Shown piece by piece: positions 10,810 through 19,374 of a stretch of 64,000 nt of DNA. The position numbers were made by a program, and so were the translations under genes. Below the pieces are notes generated by a model. That model was not told where the DNA came from. It saw nothing but the letters and a program-made list of their open reading frames with translations, and did not search any database. Within the stretch, counting starts at the first letter, position 1. Each line of letters begins with the position of its first letter. Source of the stretch: Pseudolabrys sp. Root1462. Its GTDB lineage: Bacteria > Pseudomonadota > Alphaproteobacteria > Rhizobiales > Xanthobacteraceae. The stretch lies in NCBI RefSeq assembly GCF_001426945.1, contig NZ_LMFS01000003.1:219108-283107 (forward strand). The letters are read 5' to 3'.

Positions 10810-11391
10810 ATGCCTGCGCCGAAAATCCTCATCCTCGCCGGATCAACCCGCACCGGCTCGAACAACGTCAGGCTGGCGGCGCTGGCGGTGAAGGAATTGA
10901 CGCTGCTCGACGTCGACGTCACCCGCATTTCGCTGCAGGATTATCCGCTGCCGCTGTACGACCCCGATCTCGAAGCGCGCAGCGGGCCGCCGGCGAGCGC
11001 CGTCAAGCTCAAACAGATGATGATGGCGCACCACGGCGTATTCATCGCCAGCCCGGAATATACCGGGTCGGTGACGCCGCTGCTGAAAAACGCGATCGAT
11101 TGGGTGTCGCGCGTGCGCGAGAGGGGCGATCCGCTCTGCGCCGCCTTCCGCAACCGCATCTTCGCCATCGCCTCGGTATCGCCGGAGTCGTCCGGCGGCT
11201 TGTATGCGCTGCTGGCGCTGCGGCAAATTCTCGAGATCGGCTGCGGCGCGCCGGTCGTTCCGGAACAGCTGGCCATCGCCGGCGCCGACGAAATTTTTGA
11301 CGAACTGGGCAATATCGCCGATACCCGTGTCGCCAACCAGTTTCACGCCTTGCTCGCGCGTCTCGTGGAGACGGCCCGGGCGATGGCGTAA
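10810..11391 (+). CDS. NADPH-dependent FMN reductase family protein
   Basis: A 193-residue flavodoxin-fold reductase. The N-terminus [19 protein letters not shown] is the family FMN-phosphate loop, and the central segment [18 protein letters not shown] is the classic SPEYxGS motif. Relatives reduce FMN, quinones, azo dyes or chromate using NAD(P)H; the physiological substrate is unknown. It is soluble, with no signal peptide. The palindromic repeat upstream ends five bases before the ATG and no Shine-Dalgarno is visible, so translation may be leaderless or weak. It precedes pyrF by 26 nt, making co-transcription likely. Confidence 0.88.
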   Translation: MPAPKILILAGSTRTGSNNVRLAALAVKELTLLDVDVTRISLQDYPLPLYDPDLEARSGPPASAVKLKQMMMAHHGVFIASPEYTGSVTPLLKNAIDWVSRVRERGDPLCAAFRNRIFAIASVSPESSGGLYALLALRQILEIGCGAPVVPEQLAIAGADEIFDELGNIADTRVANQFHALLARLVETARAMA

Positions 11392-11417
11392 GCAGTACTC
11401 GCAGGGAGTGGATCGCC

Positions 11418-12140
11418 GTGCCGCTTGATCCTCGTGACCGCCTGATCGTCGCGCTCGATGTGCCGTCGGTGAGCGACGCCGAAGCCATGGTCGCGCGCAT
11501 CGACTCGGCGGCGACGTTCTACAAAATCGGCTATCAGCTCGGTCTCGCCGGCGGTCTGCCATTCGCCGCCGGCCTGATCGCGGCGGGCAAACAGGTGTTT
11601 CTCGATTTCAAGCTTCACGATATCGGCAACACGATCAAACATGGCGTCGCCAGCGTCGCCAATATGGGCGCGACGTTTCTCACGGTGCACGCGTATCCGC
11701 AGACGATGAAAGCGGCGGTCGAAGGCGCACGCGGTTCGAACCTGAGAATTCTGGCCGTGACGGTGCTGACCTCTTACGACGATAACGATCTTGCCGAAGC
11801 CGGTTACGGATTGACGGTGGGGCCGCTGGTCGCCAGGCGCGCCGCGCAGGCGCGCGACATCGGTATCGACGGTCTGGTCTGTTCACCGGAAGAAGCCGCC
11901 AACCTGCGCGGTGTCGTCGGCCGCGAAATGGCGCTGGTGACGCCGGGTATCCGTCCCGCCGGCAGCGCCGCCGGGGATCAGAAGCGCATCATGACGCCGG
12001 CACGCGCGATCGCCGCCGGTGCCGACTATCTCGTCGTCGGCCGCCCGATCGTTGAAGCCGCCGACCCCCGAGGGGCAGCGCAGGCGATCGTTGATGAGAT
12101 CGCACAGGTCACGGCGCAGCAGCAGCAACAACAGCAGTAA
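11418..12140 (+). CDS. pyrF: Orotidine 5'-phosphate decarboxylase
   Basis: Final step of UMP synthesis: decarboxylation of OMP in the cytoplasm. The 240-residue product contains LIVALDVPS at the N-terminus and the catalytic DxKxxDI motif in [13 protein letters not shown]; the phosphate-binding end is [10 protein letters not shown] and DYLVVGRPI. It begins with GTG at 11418. The last residues are a run of seven glutamines encoded by mixed CAG/CAA codons, beyond the usual family end, probably a slippage-derived tail without effect. It is flanked by the flavin reductase and the DUF1330 gene in the same direction. Confidence 0.97.
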   Translation: MPLDPRDRLIVALDVPSVSDAEAMVARIDSAATFYKIGYQLGLAGGLPFAAGLIAAGKQVFLDFKLHDIGNTIKHGVASVANMGATFLTVHAYPQTMKAAVEGARGSNLRILAVTVLTSYDDNDLAEAGYGLTVGPLVARRAAQARDIGIDGLVCSPEEAANLRGVVGREMALVTPGIRPAGSAAGDQKRIMTPARAIAAGADYLVVGRPIVEAADPRGAAQAIVDEIAQVTAQQQQQQQ

Positions 12141-12160
12141 CGTGTGGTGAGGTAAACGGA

Positions 12161-12463
12161 ATGCCCAAGGCGTATTGGATCGCGCGCGTCGATGTGCACG
12201 ACGAGGAAGGCTACAAGCCGTATTCGGCGGCGAACGGCGCCATCTTTGCGAAGTACGGCGGTCGATTTCTCGTCCGCGGCGGGCCCTTCAACGCAGTCGA
12301 AGGTCCGGCGCGCAGCCGAAACGTCGTCATCGAATTCGTCGACCTTGCGACCGCCAAGGCCTGCTACGATTCCCCGGAATATCAGGCCAACCTGAAGATC
12401 CGGCAGGCCACGTCTACTGGTGAGCTGGTGATCATCGAGGGCTATGACGGCCCGCAGCCGTGA
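12161..12463 (+). CDS. DUF1330 family protein
   Basis: A 100-residue ferredoxin-like (dimeric alpha/beta barrel) protein of the DUF1330 family. MPKAYWIARVDVHD at the start and GGRFLVRGG followed by a conserved Glu (NAVEG) and the segment VVIEFVDLATAKACYDSPEY are the family hallmarks. No enzymatic activity is established for the family. It is a soluble cytoplasmic protein placed between pyrF and dapB, all in one direction with short spacers, so it is likely co-transcribed; this order is shared with Bradyrhizobium relatives. Confidence 0.92.
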   Translation: MPKAYWIARVDVHDEEGYKPYSAANGAIFAKYGGRFLVRGGPFNAVEGPARSRNVVIEFVDLATAKACYDSPEYQANLKIRQATSTGELVIIEGYDGPQP

Positions 12464-12522
12464 CGTGACAGGGGGCATCTCGCCCCGCTATACCCCTCCC
12501 GTCAGGTCTGGGAGCGTAACCG

Positions 12523-13341
12523 ATGGCTGAAATGCGTTTGATCGTCGCCGGCGCCGGCGGGCGCATGGGCCGCACGCTGGTCAAGGCGATCGCCGAGAGC
12601 AAGGATTTCGTGCTGGCGGGCGCGCTGGAAGACCCGCGCTCGCCGCTGATCGGCTGGGACGCCGGTCAACTGGCCGGGGTCGGCGATAACGGTATCAAGC
12701 TCACCGGCGAATTGGCGCCACTGCTGGCCACGGCCGACGGCATCGTCGATTTCACCGCCCCGGCAGCCACGCTTGGATATGCGGCGCGCGTTGCCAGCGC
12801 CGGCAAGGTGCACATCATCGGCACGACCGGCACCAGTGCCGAGGACGATGCCAAGATCGCGCAAGCGGCCAAGGCCGGTGCCGTCATCGTCAAATCCGGC
12901 AATATGAGCGTCGGCGTCAATCTGCTCACCGCCTTGACGCGGCGCGTGGCGCAGTCGCTCGATGCGACGTTCGATATCGAAATCGTCGAAATGCATCACA
13001 ACAAGAAAGTCGATGCACCGTCCGGCACCGCGCTGATGCTCGGCCGCGCTGCGGCCGCCGGCCGCAATGTCGATCTCGACGAGAAAAAGGACGCGGGCCG
13101 TGACGGTCACACCGGTGCGCGCAAGCCGGGCGATATCGGCTTCGCCTCTCTGCGCGGCGGCACTGTGGTCGGCGAGCACACCGTGATCTTCGCCGGCCCG
13201 GCGGAGCGTATCGAACTGACGCACAAGGCCGAAGACCGGATGTTGTTTGCCAATGGCGCGCTTCATGCCGCGCGCTGGGCGATGAAGCAGAAGCCCGGCC
13301 TCTATTCGATGATGGATGTGCTGGGGCTGAAGGATTTTTGA
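12523..13341 (+). CDS. dapB: 4-hydroxy-tetrahydrodipicolinate reductase
   Basis: Second committed step in the diaminopimelate/lysine pathway, reducing 4-hydroxy-tetrahydrodipicolinate with NAD(P)H. The 272-residue product shows the Rossmann loop [12 protein letters not shown] at the N-terminus, the GTTG segment ([11 protein letters not shown]) and the signature [16 protein letters not shown] with the catalytic His pair and Lys. Length equals the family norm. Start ATG at 12523 follows GGGAGCG. It closes the short co-directional run with pyrF and DUF1330 and converges with gpmI. Confidence 0.98.
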   Translation: MAEMRLIVAGAGGRMGRTLVKAIAESKDFVLAGALEDPRSPLIGWDAGQLAGVGDNGIKLTGELAPLLATADGIVDFTAPAATLGYAARVASAGKVHIIGTTGTSAEDDAKIAQAAKAGAVIVKSGNMSVGVNLLTALTRRVAQSLDATFDIEIVEMHHNKKVDAPSGTALMLGRAAAAGRNVDLDEKKDAGRDGHTGARKPGDIGFASLRGGTVVGEHTVIFAGPAERIELTHKAEDRMLFANGALHAARWAMKQKPGLYSMMDVLGLKDF

Positions 13342-13361
13342 CTCGTCAGCGCGCCGCCGTA

Positions 13362-13378
13362 GCGCGTCGAAGACGCGC
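13362..13378. repeat. Small hairpin between dapB and gpmI
   Basis: Perfect 7-bp stem GCGCGTC / GACGCGC with a GAA loop, in a gap of 77 bp between convergent genes. It probably limits read-through on both strands. The surrounding bases resemble a degraded palindromic repeat (ends in GATCCGGAATCCAG). Confidence 0.55.
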
Positions 13379-13418
13379 GTACGTCGCTTATGACAGCGAT
13401 CCGGAATCCAGAAGCAAC

Positions 13419-14942
13419 CTAGCCCTGCAGCAATGACTTGCCCGTCATCTCCGCCGGCTTGGGCAGGCCCATCAGTTCAAGCAGCGTCGGCGCGATATCG
13501 GCGAGGCGGCCTTCCTTGACGACCATGCGGTTGCCGGCGCCCACCAGGATCAGCGGTACCGGATTGAGCGTGTGCGCCGTGTGCGGGCCGCCGGTTTCAG
13601 GGTCGACCATCATCTCGGCGTTGCCGTGATCGGCCGTGACGAGCAGCGCGCCGCCCATCTTTTCGATGGCATTGGCGATCTTGCCCAGTCCCGTATCAAC
13701 CGTCTCGACCGCCTTGACCGCCGCCGGAATGCTGCCGGTGTGGCCGACCATGTCGGCGTTGGCGAAGTTCAAGACAATCATGTCGTATTTGCCGGACGTG
13801 ATCGCAGCGACCGCCTTGTCGGTCAGCTCTGGCGCCGACATCTCGGGCTGCAGATCGTAAGTCGCGACCTTGGGCGACGGCACCATGATGCGGTCTTCGC
13901 CTTCGAATGGTTCTTCACGCCCGCCGTTGAGGAAATAGGTGACGTGCGGATACTTCTCGGTTTCCGCCATGCGCAACTGCGTGCGGTGCGCGTCGGCGAC
14001 GACCTCACCGAGGATGTTGGGAAAGCTCTGCGACGGAAAGATCGCCGCCATCAGTTTGTCGAGGTCTTCGCTGTATTGCGCCATGCCGACAGCGGCGGCG
14101 ACCTTCACCGTGCGCGTGCGCGCAAAGCCGTCGAAGGCCGGATCGAGCATCGCGTCGAGGATCTCGCGCACACGGTCGGCGCGGAAGTTGAAGCACAGGA
14201 CGCCGTCGCCGTCTTTCATGCCGCTGTAGTCGCCGATTGCGGCCGGCACGATGAACTCGTCGGTGACCTTGCTGGCGTAGGCATCGGCGATCGCGGCCTG
14301 CGCATCGGCGAACCGCGGGCCCGTGCCGGCGACGATGGCGTCATAGGCTTTCGACACGCGCTCCCAGCGCTTGTCGCGGTCCATGGCATAGTAGCGGCCG
14401 ATCACCGTCGCTATTTTTGCTGGCGCCGGCAGCGCGGCGGTGAAGGCCCTCATGTAGTCGGCGGCGGCCTGCGGCGGCGTATCGCGTCCGTCGGTGAGCG
14501 CATGCACGGCCACCGGAATTTTCGCGTCGGTGAGGATTTTGGCGAGTGCCACGGCATGGTTCTGGTGCGAATGCACGCCGCCCGGCGAGACGAGGCCGAT
14601 GAGATGACAGGTGCCGCCGCTGGCCTTCAGCTTCGCGATCAGACCGGTGACGGCCGGCGCCTTCGCGATCTCGCCGGAGGCAATCGCGTCGTCGATGCGC
14701 GGCAGGTCCTGCATCACGACGCGGCCCGCGCCGATATTGAGATGGCCGACTTCCGAATTGCCCATCTGTCCGGTCGGCAGGCCGACGTCGTTGCCGGAGG
14801 TACGCAGGAAGCCGTGCGGGCAGGTGGCCCAGAGCCGGTCGAAGGTGGGGGTCTTCGCTTCGCGCACGGCGTTGGCGGCGACGTCCTCGCGCCAGCCCCA
14901 ACCGTCGAGCACAACCAGCATGACAGGACGGCGCTTCTGCAT
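13419..14942 (-). CDS. gpmI: 2,3-bisphosphoglycerate-independent phosphoglycerate mutase
   Basis: Interconverts 3- and 2-phosphoglycerate using two manganese ions, in glycolysis and gluconeogenesis. The 507-residue product starts with MLVVLDGWGWRED and has the catalytic serine in GNSEVGHLNIGAGR (about residues 60-75). Metal ligands are visible in NFANADMVGHTG and LLVTADHGNAE. Length matches the iPGM family. It is convergent with dapB and divergent from the CoA-transferase gene. Relatives in Bradyrhizobium often carry the cofactor-dependent GpmA at this locus, so this may be a replacement. Confidence 0.97.
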   Translation of the reverse strand: MQKRRPVMLVVLDGWGWREDVAANAVREAKTPTFDRLWATCPHGFLRTSGNDVGLPTGQMGNSEVGHLNIGAGRVVMQDLPRIDDAIASGEIAKAPAVTGLIAKLKASGGTCHLIGLVSPGGVHSHQNHAVALAKILTDAKIPVAVHALTDGRDTPPQAAADYMRAFTAALPAPAKIATVIGRYYAMDRDKRWERVSKAYDAIVAGTGPRFADAQAAIADAYASKVTDEFIVPAAIGDYSGMKDGDGVLCFNFRADRVREILDAMLDPAFDGFARTRTVKVAAAVGMAQYSEDLDKLMAAIFPSQSFPNILGEVVADAHRTQLRMAETEKYPHVTYFLNGGREEPFEGEDRIMVPSPKVATYDLQPEMSAPELTDKAVAAITSGKYDMIVLNFANADMVGHTGSIPAAVKAVETVDTGLGKIANAIEKMGGALLVTADHGNAEMMVDPETGGPHTAHTLNPVPLILVGAGNRMVVKEGRLADIAPTLLELMGLPKPAEMTGKSLLQG

Positions 14943-15055
14943 TGGAAAATCCCGGTTTTAGCCAATTTCGGGGGTTTTGAAGGATCGCGGTTCTATCGTC
15001 AACTAACCCCGGAATAGGCTGGCGCAAGAGTACCGCCAGACGTAAAGGCTGCCGA

Positions 15056-16444
15056 ATGACCGACCCGCGCGTTGTTCTCGAAAACCTCTGGTTCGACCTC
15101 GGCCACGACGCATCCGCGCTCGACCATGTCGAGCTGACCGGCCGCGAGCCGGTGTTGCCGTCGTCCTTCGCCGTTGGCACCGCGATGCAGGCCAGCGTCG
15201 CCGCATCGGCGCTGGCCGCCGCCGAAGTGTGGAAGGCGCGCACCGGCACGGCGCAGCGCGTCGGCGTCGATATGCGGCGCGCGGCTATCGCTGCGCGTAG
15301 CGAGCGGTATCTCACCGTCGATGGCGGCCCGGCGCCGGAACTCTGGGACAAGATCGCCGGCACCTATCAGTGCGGCGACGGCCGCTATGTGCGGCTGCAC
15401 ACCAATTTCCCGCATCATCGCGACGGCGTTCTGAAGCTGCTCGGCTGCGCCTATGACAAGGCCGCGGTGGCCGAGGCCTTGAAGGGATGGAAAGCCTTCG
15501 ATTTCGAGCAGGCCGCCGCGGATGCAAAACTCGTCGTCACCGCGATGCGCAGTTTCACCGAATGGGACGCCCACCCGCAAGGCCAGGCGATTGCACGGTT
15601 GCCGCTGATGTCGGTCGATCGCATTGGCGATGCGCCGGCGCGGGCGTGGCTGCAAGGCGACCGCCCGCTGGCCGGCATCAAGGTCCTCGATCTCACCCGT
15701 ATCATCGCCGGCCCGGTCGGTACGCAGACGCTGGCCGCGCATGGCGCCGACGTCATGCGGGTGACATCGCCGAAGCTGCCGGCGGTCGAGCCGCTGGTCA
15801 TCGATACCGGACGCGGCAAGTTGTCGGCGCAGCTCGATCTGACCGAGGCGAAGGACCGCGCCGCCTTTGAAGCCCTGCTGCGCGAGGCGGATGTCGTCGT
15901 GCAGGGCTACCGGCCCGGCGGCCTCGCTGCGCTCGGCTTCGGCCCGGAGGACGCCGCGCGTATTCGTCCCGGCATCGTCTATGTGTCGCTGTGCGCCTAT
16001 TCGCACGAAGGTCCGTGGGCCGGGCGCCGCGGCTTCGACTCGCTGGTGCAGACCGCGAGCGGCTTCAATGCCGCCGAGGCCGAAGCCGCCGGCGTGGATG
16101 GTCCGAAGCCGTTGCCGGCGCAGGTGCTCGATCACGCCAGCGGCTATCTGCTGGCCTATGGCGCGATGACCGCGCTTCTCCGCCAGCGCCGCGACGGCGG
16201 CTCCTGGCTGGTGCGCGTCTCGCTGGCGCAGACGGGTTATTGGCTGCGCTCGCTCGGCCGCGTCGCGGATGGCTTGCGCTGCAAGGACCCGGCGCTCGAC
16301 GATGTGCGCGACTGTCTGGAAGAAAGCGCGTCGGGCTTCGGCAAGCTGTCGGCGGTGCGCCATCCAGCGACTTTGTCGGAGACGCCGCCGCGCTGGGCGC
16401 GGCCATCGGTGCCGCTCGGCACGCATCCTCCGCACTGGCTCTGA
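15056..16444 (+). CDS. Family III (CaiB/BaiF) CoA-transferase, unusual domain order
   Basis: A 462-residue protein of the CoA-transferase family III, which moves CoA between carboxylic acids. The canonical family N-terminus (LAGIKVLDLTRIIAGPVG, then ADVMRVTSP and VVQGYRPGGLAALG) appears only from about residue 203, while the first ~190 residues resemble the segment that normally follows (AAALAAAEVWKARTG, GDGRYVRLHTNFPHH, EWDAHPQGQAIARL). The order therefore looks permuted compared with typical ~400-residue members. Substrate unknown. Start ATG at 15056; divergent from gpmI. A strong bidirectional terminator follows. Confidence 0.85.
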   Translation: MTDPRVVLENLWFDLGHDASALDHVELTGREPVLPSSFAVGTAMQASVAASALAAAEVWKARTGTAQRVGVDMRRAAIAARSERYLTVDGGPAPELWDKIAGTYQCGDGRYVRLHTNFPHHRDGVLKLLGCAYDKAAVAEALKGWKAFDFEQAAADAKLVVTAMRSFTEWDAHPQGQAIARLPLMSVDRIGDAPARAWLQGDRPLAGIKVLDLTRIIAGPVGTQTLAAHGADVMRVTSPKLPAVEPLVIDTGRGKLSAQLDLTEAKDRAAFEALLREADVVVQGYRPGGLAALGFGPEDAARIRPGIVYVSLCAYSHEGPWAGRRGFDSLVQTASGFNAAEAEAAGVDGPKPLPAQVLDHASGYLLAYGAMTALLRQRRDGGSWLVRVSLAQTGYWLRSLGRVADGLRCKDPALDDVRDCLEESASGFGKLSAVRHPATLSETPPRWARPSVPLGTHPPHWL

Positions 16445-16458
16445 CGACGGACATGCAA

Positions 16459-16486
16459 AAGGCTCCGCCGCGAACGGCGGAGCCTT
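16459..16486. terminator. Bidirectional terminator
   Basis: Perfect 12-bp stem AAGGCTCCGCCG / CGGCGGAGCCTT with a CGAA tetraloop between convergent genes. It should stop transcripts from both strands. Confidence 0.85.
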
Positions 16487-16509
16487 CACATCAGCCAAGC
16501 CAGAGAGGC

Positions 16510-16899
16510 TTAGTTGATGATCTTCACGACGTTGCCCTTGCTGTCAACGATCACGCGTTCCTTGTTGACGAAGGCGTAGCGGAATTCGGTGTGGTTCGGC
16601 ACCGGACGCAACTGCACGGTGCGCGGCACCGGCTTGCCGACGACGATCTCTTCACGGACCGCGACTGTTTCGGCCGGGATCTGTTCGCCTTCCACATAGG
16701 TCACGACTTCGCGCGGCGGCTCGACTGCCGAACCGACACCGGCACCGATGCCAGCGCCGACTACGGCGCCAACCGGACCGCCGACGACGCCGCCGACGAC
16801 CGCACCGGTCGCCGCGCCGCCAACCGTCGAAGCCTGAGCAAAAGCAGCAGCCGGCGCCAGAACAAGCACGGCAGCCGTAGCGAGCATATGAAGTTTCAT
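16510..16899 (-). CDS. DUF1236 domain exported protein
   Basis: A 129-residue secreted protein. Residues 1-21 are a signal peptide (MKLHMLATAAVLVLAPAAAFA). It is followed by a glycine-rich zipper (GAVVGGVVGGPVGAVVGAG, about 30-55), which may associate with or span a membrane, then a DUF1236 domain near the C-terminus (VPNHTEFRYAFVNKERVIVD). Proteins of this type are abundant in Bradyrhizobium-like genomes; no function is established. It ends at the bidirectional terminator. Confidence 0.87.
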   Translation of the reverse strand: MKLHMLATAAVLVLAPAAAFAQASTVGGAATGAVVGGVVGGPVGAVVGAGIGAGVGSAVEPPREVVTYVEGEQIPAETVAVREEIVVGKPVPRTVQLRPVPNHTEFRYAFVNKERVIVDSKGNVVKIIN

Positions 16900-17052
16900 G
16901 AGTTCCTCCTCAGAGCTGTGACAATCACGTCGCCCTCAAATCAGGGTCGCGTCGCCAACGCTTTGCTCCGAGGCTCGTTCCTCGATAACGACAAACATCA
17001 CACCACGGCCGAAGTTCCGGCCGCGAACATGAATAGTGAATAAACAAGTGCT

Positions 17053-17967
17053 TCAGGCTGTGACCATGCCGGCTTCCCAGCCGAGCATGGCGCGCTTGCG
17101 CGTGATGCCCCAGTGATAGCCGGTGAGCTCGCCGCTCTTGCCGATGACGCGGTGACACGGCACCACGAAACTGATCGGGTTCTTGCCGACGGCGGCACCA
17201 ACCGCGCGCGGCGCTTTCGGCGCGCCGGCCCGCGCCGCGAGATCGGAGTAAGTCATAATCTTGCCGAGCGGGATGCTGAGCAATTTTTCCCACACCCGCA
17301 CTTCGAAGTCGGTGCCGATGAGGACGACGCGCAGCGGCTGGTCTTCCTTCCACAACGCGGAGTCGAAGATGCGGCGCGCCGTCGGCGCCGTCGCCGCGTA
17401 GTCCTCTATATATTTCGCACGCGGCCAACGGGCTTTCATATCGTCGAGCGCAGCGCGTTCCTCGCCCGGATCGGCGAAGGCCAGACCGGCCAAACCTCGC
17501 GGGGCCAGCATCACGAGCGCCATGCCGAAAGGCGAGGGGTGATAGCCGTAGGTCATCGTCAGGTTTTCGCCGCCGGCCTTCCATTCGCCGGGCGACATCG
17601 ACTCGTGGGTGACGAAAAGATCATGGAGACGGCCGGGGCCCGACAGCCCGACTTCGTAGGCAGTGTCGAGCACGCTGGTCGAGGCGCGCAACAGAGCGCG
17701 CGCGCTGTCGAGCGTCAGCGCCTGGAGAAACGCTTTCGGCGGCAGCCCGCACCAGCGACGAAACAGATGATGCAGCTCCGTCGGCGTGACGCCGGCGGCG
17801 TCGGCGATGGCTTCGACCTCGGGCTGGGCGCGCCAGTTGCCGCGGATATGAGCGATGGCGCGGCGGACGATGTCGTAATCCGCCGCGGCGGTCGACAGTT
17901 CGGCGAAACCGCCGAAGCGGCTGCGGAGCGCCGGCTTTGCAGTGCGGGTTGCGGTGTCTGTGTTCAT
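17053..17967 (-). CDS. AraC-type HTH plus methylated-DNA-cysteine methyltransferase (Ada-like)
   Basis: A 304-residue repair protein. An AraC-family helix-turn-helix (about 40-125: VEAIADAAGVTPTELHHLFRRW ... LSGPGRLHDLFV) precedes an O6-alkylguanine-DNA alkyltransferase domain whose active-site motif is VVPCHRVIG (Cys acceptor). It removes alkyl groups from guanine and is then irreversibly inactivated. It lacks the zinc/phosphotriester Cys domain of E. coli Ada, so autoregulation by methyl-phosphotriester sensing is not expected. Divergent from none; it faces DUF1236 tail-to-head with 150 nt between. Start ATG at 17967. Confidence 0.93.
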   Translation of the reverse strand: MNTDTATRTAKPALRSRFGGFAELSTAAADYDIVRRAIAHIRGNWRAQPEVEAIADAAGVTPTELHHLFRRWCGLPPKAFLQALTLDSARALLRASTSVLDTAYEVGLSGPGRLHDLFVTHESMSPGEWKAGGENLTMTYGYHPSPFGMALVMLAPRGLAGLAFADPGEERAALDDMKARWPRAKYIEDYAATAPTARRIFDSALWKEDQPLRVVLIGTDFEVRVWEKLLSIPLGKIMTYSDLAARAGAPKAPRAVGAAVGKNPISFVVPCHRVIGKSGELTGYHWGITRKRAMLGWEAGMVTA

Positions 17968-18016
17968 GCCGTCTATTTAAACAGTCCGGCGGGGCGAACC
18001 ACCCGCTTTCTGAAAC

Positions 18017-18520
18017 TCAGGAAAGCGCGGGGCCGCGCCGGGCTTCCCCCAAAGCGCGGCTCAATGCCTCGGCGAAACCGGCCTTTTCGTCCGGCCCCAG
18101 GAAACTGCCGATGGTCAGCTGTTTGCCGCGGCTCACCAGGAATAGCCGGGCGATGCCATATTCCTCGTATTCTTCCTTTTCCAGCCGGGCCCACAGCGGA
18201 TTGAGCTGCCATTCGCGCACCTGGCCGCGGTGGCTGATCTTGCGAACCGTCAGCGTCGACGGCGTCACCGTCACATGCTCGGAAGCGGCGGCGCGCCGGT
18301 AGCTGACGCGGAAGGCAATGTAGAGCAGCAGAACGTCGAGGCCGAAAAAGCCGAACACCGGCCAGGCGCCCATCATCAGGAAAGCCATGCCGGAAAAGAA
18401 ACTCGCCAGACCGAACGCCAGCATCAGCACCAGGAAGCCGATATTATTCAGCGACCGGTGGGGCGTGATCACCGCAGAAAACAGCGTGGGTTCGAGGGTG
18501 TCGTGATTGTCGACGGTCAT
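18017..18520 (-). CDS. DUF2244 membrane protein
   Basis: A 167-residue integral membrane protein of the DUF2244 family: two transmembrane helices (about 22-62, around IGFLVLMLAFGLASFFSGMA and GFFGLDVLLLYIAF) followed by a cytoplasmic beta-rich domain (ITVTPSTLTVRKISHRG ... GKQLTIGSFLGPDEK). No function is known. ATG at 18520 is preferred; an upstream in-frame ATG at 18544 would overlap the divergent nth start. It often neighbours nth in related genomes. Confidence 0.85.
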   Translation of the reverse strand: MTVDNHDTLEPTLFSAVITPHRSLNNIGFLVLMLAFGLASFFSGMAFLMMGAWPVFGFFGLDVLLLYIAFRVSYRRAAASEHVTVTPSTLTVRKISHRGQVREWQLNPLWARLEKEEYEEYGIARLFLVSRGKQLTIGSFLGPDEKAGFAEALSRALGEARRGPALS

Positions 18521-18542
18521 GGGCGGCACTATACCGGAACTC

Positions 18543-19349
18543 ATGGTGAAAAGTTTGGCGAAAAAGTCGGGCCACAAGAAGGCCTCTGCCCGCAAGCCCT
18601 CGGTTCAAAACGCATTGGCCAGGGCGAAAAAGGGCAAAGCGGCCAAAGTGAAGCCGGCATCAAAGCGGCGGCAGGCCGACAGCAAGGCCGCGCAGGGCGT
18701 CTCGCCCCCGATGACAAAGGCGGAGATTGCCGAAGCGTTCCGCCGGCTCGCCGCCGCCAATCCCGAGCCGACCACGGAGCTGACCTACACCAATCCGTTC
18801 ACGCTGCTGGTCGCGGTGGTGCTGTCGGCGCAGGCGACCGACGCGGGCGTCAACAAGGCGACGCCGGCGCTGTTCGCGCTGGCCGATAGGCCGGCCAAGA
18901 TGGCGGCGCTCGGCGAAGACCGCATCCGCGACCTGATCAAGACCATCGGACTGTTCCGCACCAAGGCGAAAAACGTTGCGCTGCTGGCGCACAAGCTGGT
19001 GACCGAGCACGGCGGTGAGGTGCCGCGCACGCGCGAGGCGCTTGAAGCGCTGCCCGGCGTCGGTCGCAAGACCGCGAACGTCGTGCTCAATACGGCATTC
19101 GGCGAACACACGATCGCCGTCGATACGCACATCTTCCGCGTCGGTAACCGCACCGGCATGGCGCCGGGCAAGACGCCTTACGATGTCGAGATGAAACTGG
19201 AGCAGGTGATCCCGGCCGAGTTCAAGCGCCATGCCCATCACTGGCTGATCCTGCACGGCCGCTATACGTGCCTCGCGCGCAAGCCGCTGTGCGAGCGTTG
19301 CGTCATCGCTGATCTGTGCCATTGGCCGGGGAAGACGGTCGCGGCGTAA
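18543..19349 (+). CDS. nth: Endonuclease III
   Basis: DNA glycosylase/AP lyase that removes oxidised pyrimidines in base-excision repair. The 268-residue product has the helix-hairpin-helix (LPGVGRKTANVVLNTAFG) with catalytic Lys, the catalytic Asp in IAVDTHIFRVGNR, and a C-terminal [4Fe-4S] cluster with CLARKPLCERCVIADLC. Family members are about 211 residues; here a Lys/Ala-rich extension of about 65 residues precedes the conserved MTKAEIAEAFRRL. A shorter start at 18711 is therefore possible, but extensions are common in rhizobial homologues. Divergent from DUF2244. Confidence 0.96.
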   Translation: MVKSLAKKSGHKKASARKPSVQNALARAKKGKAAKVKPASKRRQADSKAAQGVSPPMTKAEIAEAFRRLAAANPEPTTELTYTNPFTLLVAVVLSAQATDAGVNKATPALFALADRPAKMAALGEDRIRDLIKTIGLFRTKAKNVALLAHKLVTEHGGEVPRTREALEALPGVGRKTANVVLNTAFGEHTIAVDTHIFRVGNRTGMAPGKTPYDVEMKLEQVIPAEFKRHAHHWLILHGRYTCLARKPLCERCVIADLCHWPGKTVAA

Positions 19350-19374
19350 GCCAAAATCGGGGCAGGTCCCGATG

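Noticed and set aside
13572-15017. 481-codon plus-strand frame across gpmI
   Set aside because: Antisense to gpmI, with Arg/His/Gly-rich sequence and no family features.
14999-16498. 499-codon minus-strand frame across the CoA-transferase
   Set aside because: Antisense shadow; the plus-strand protein has family motifs.
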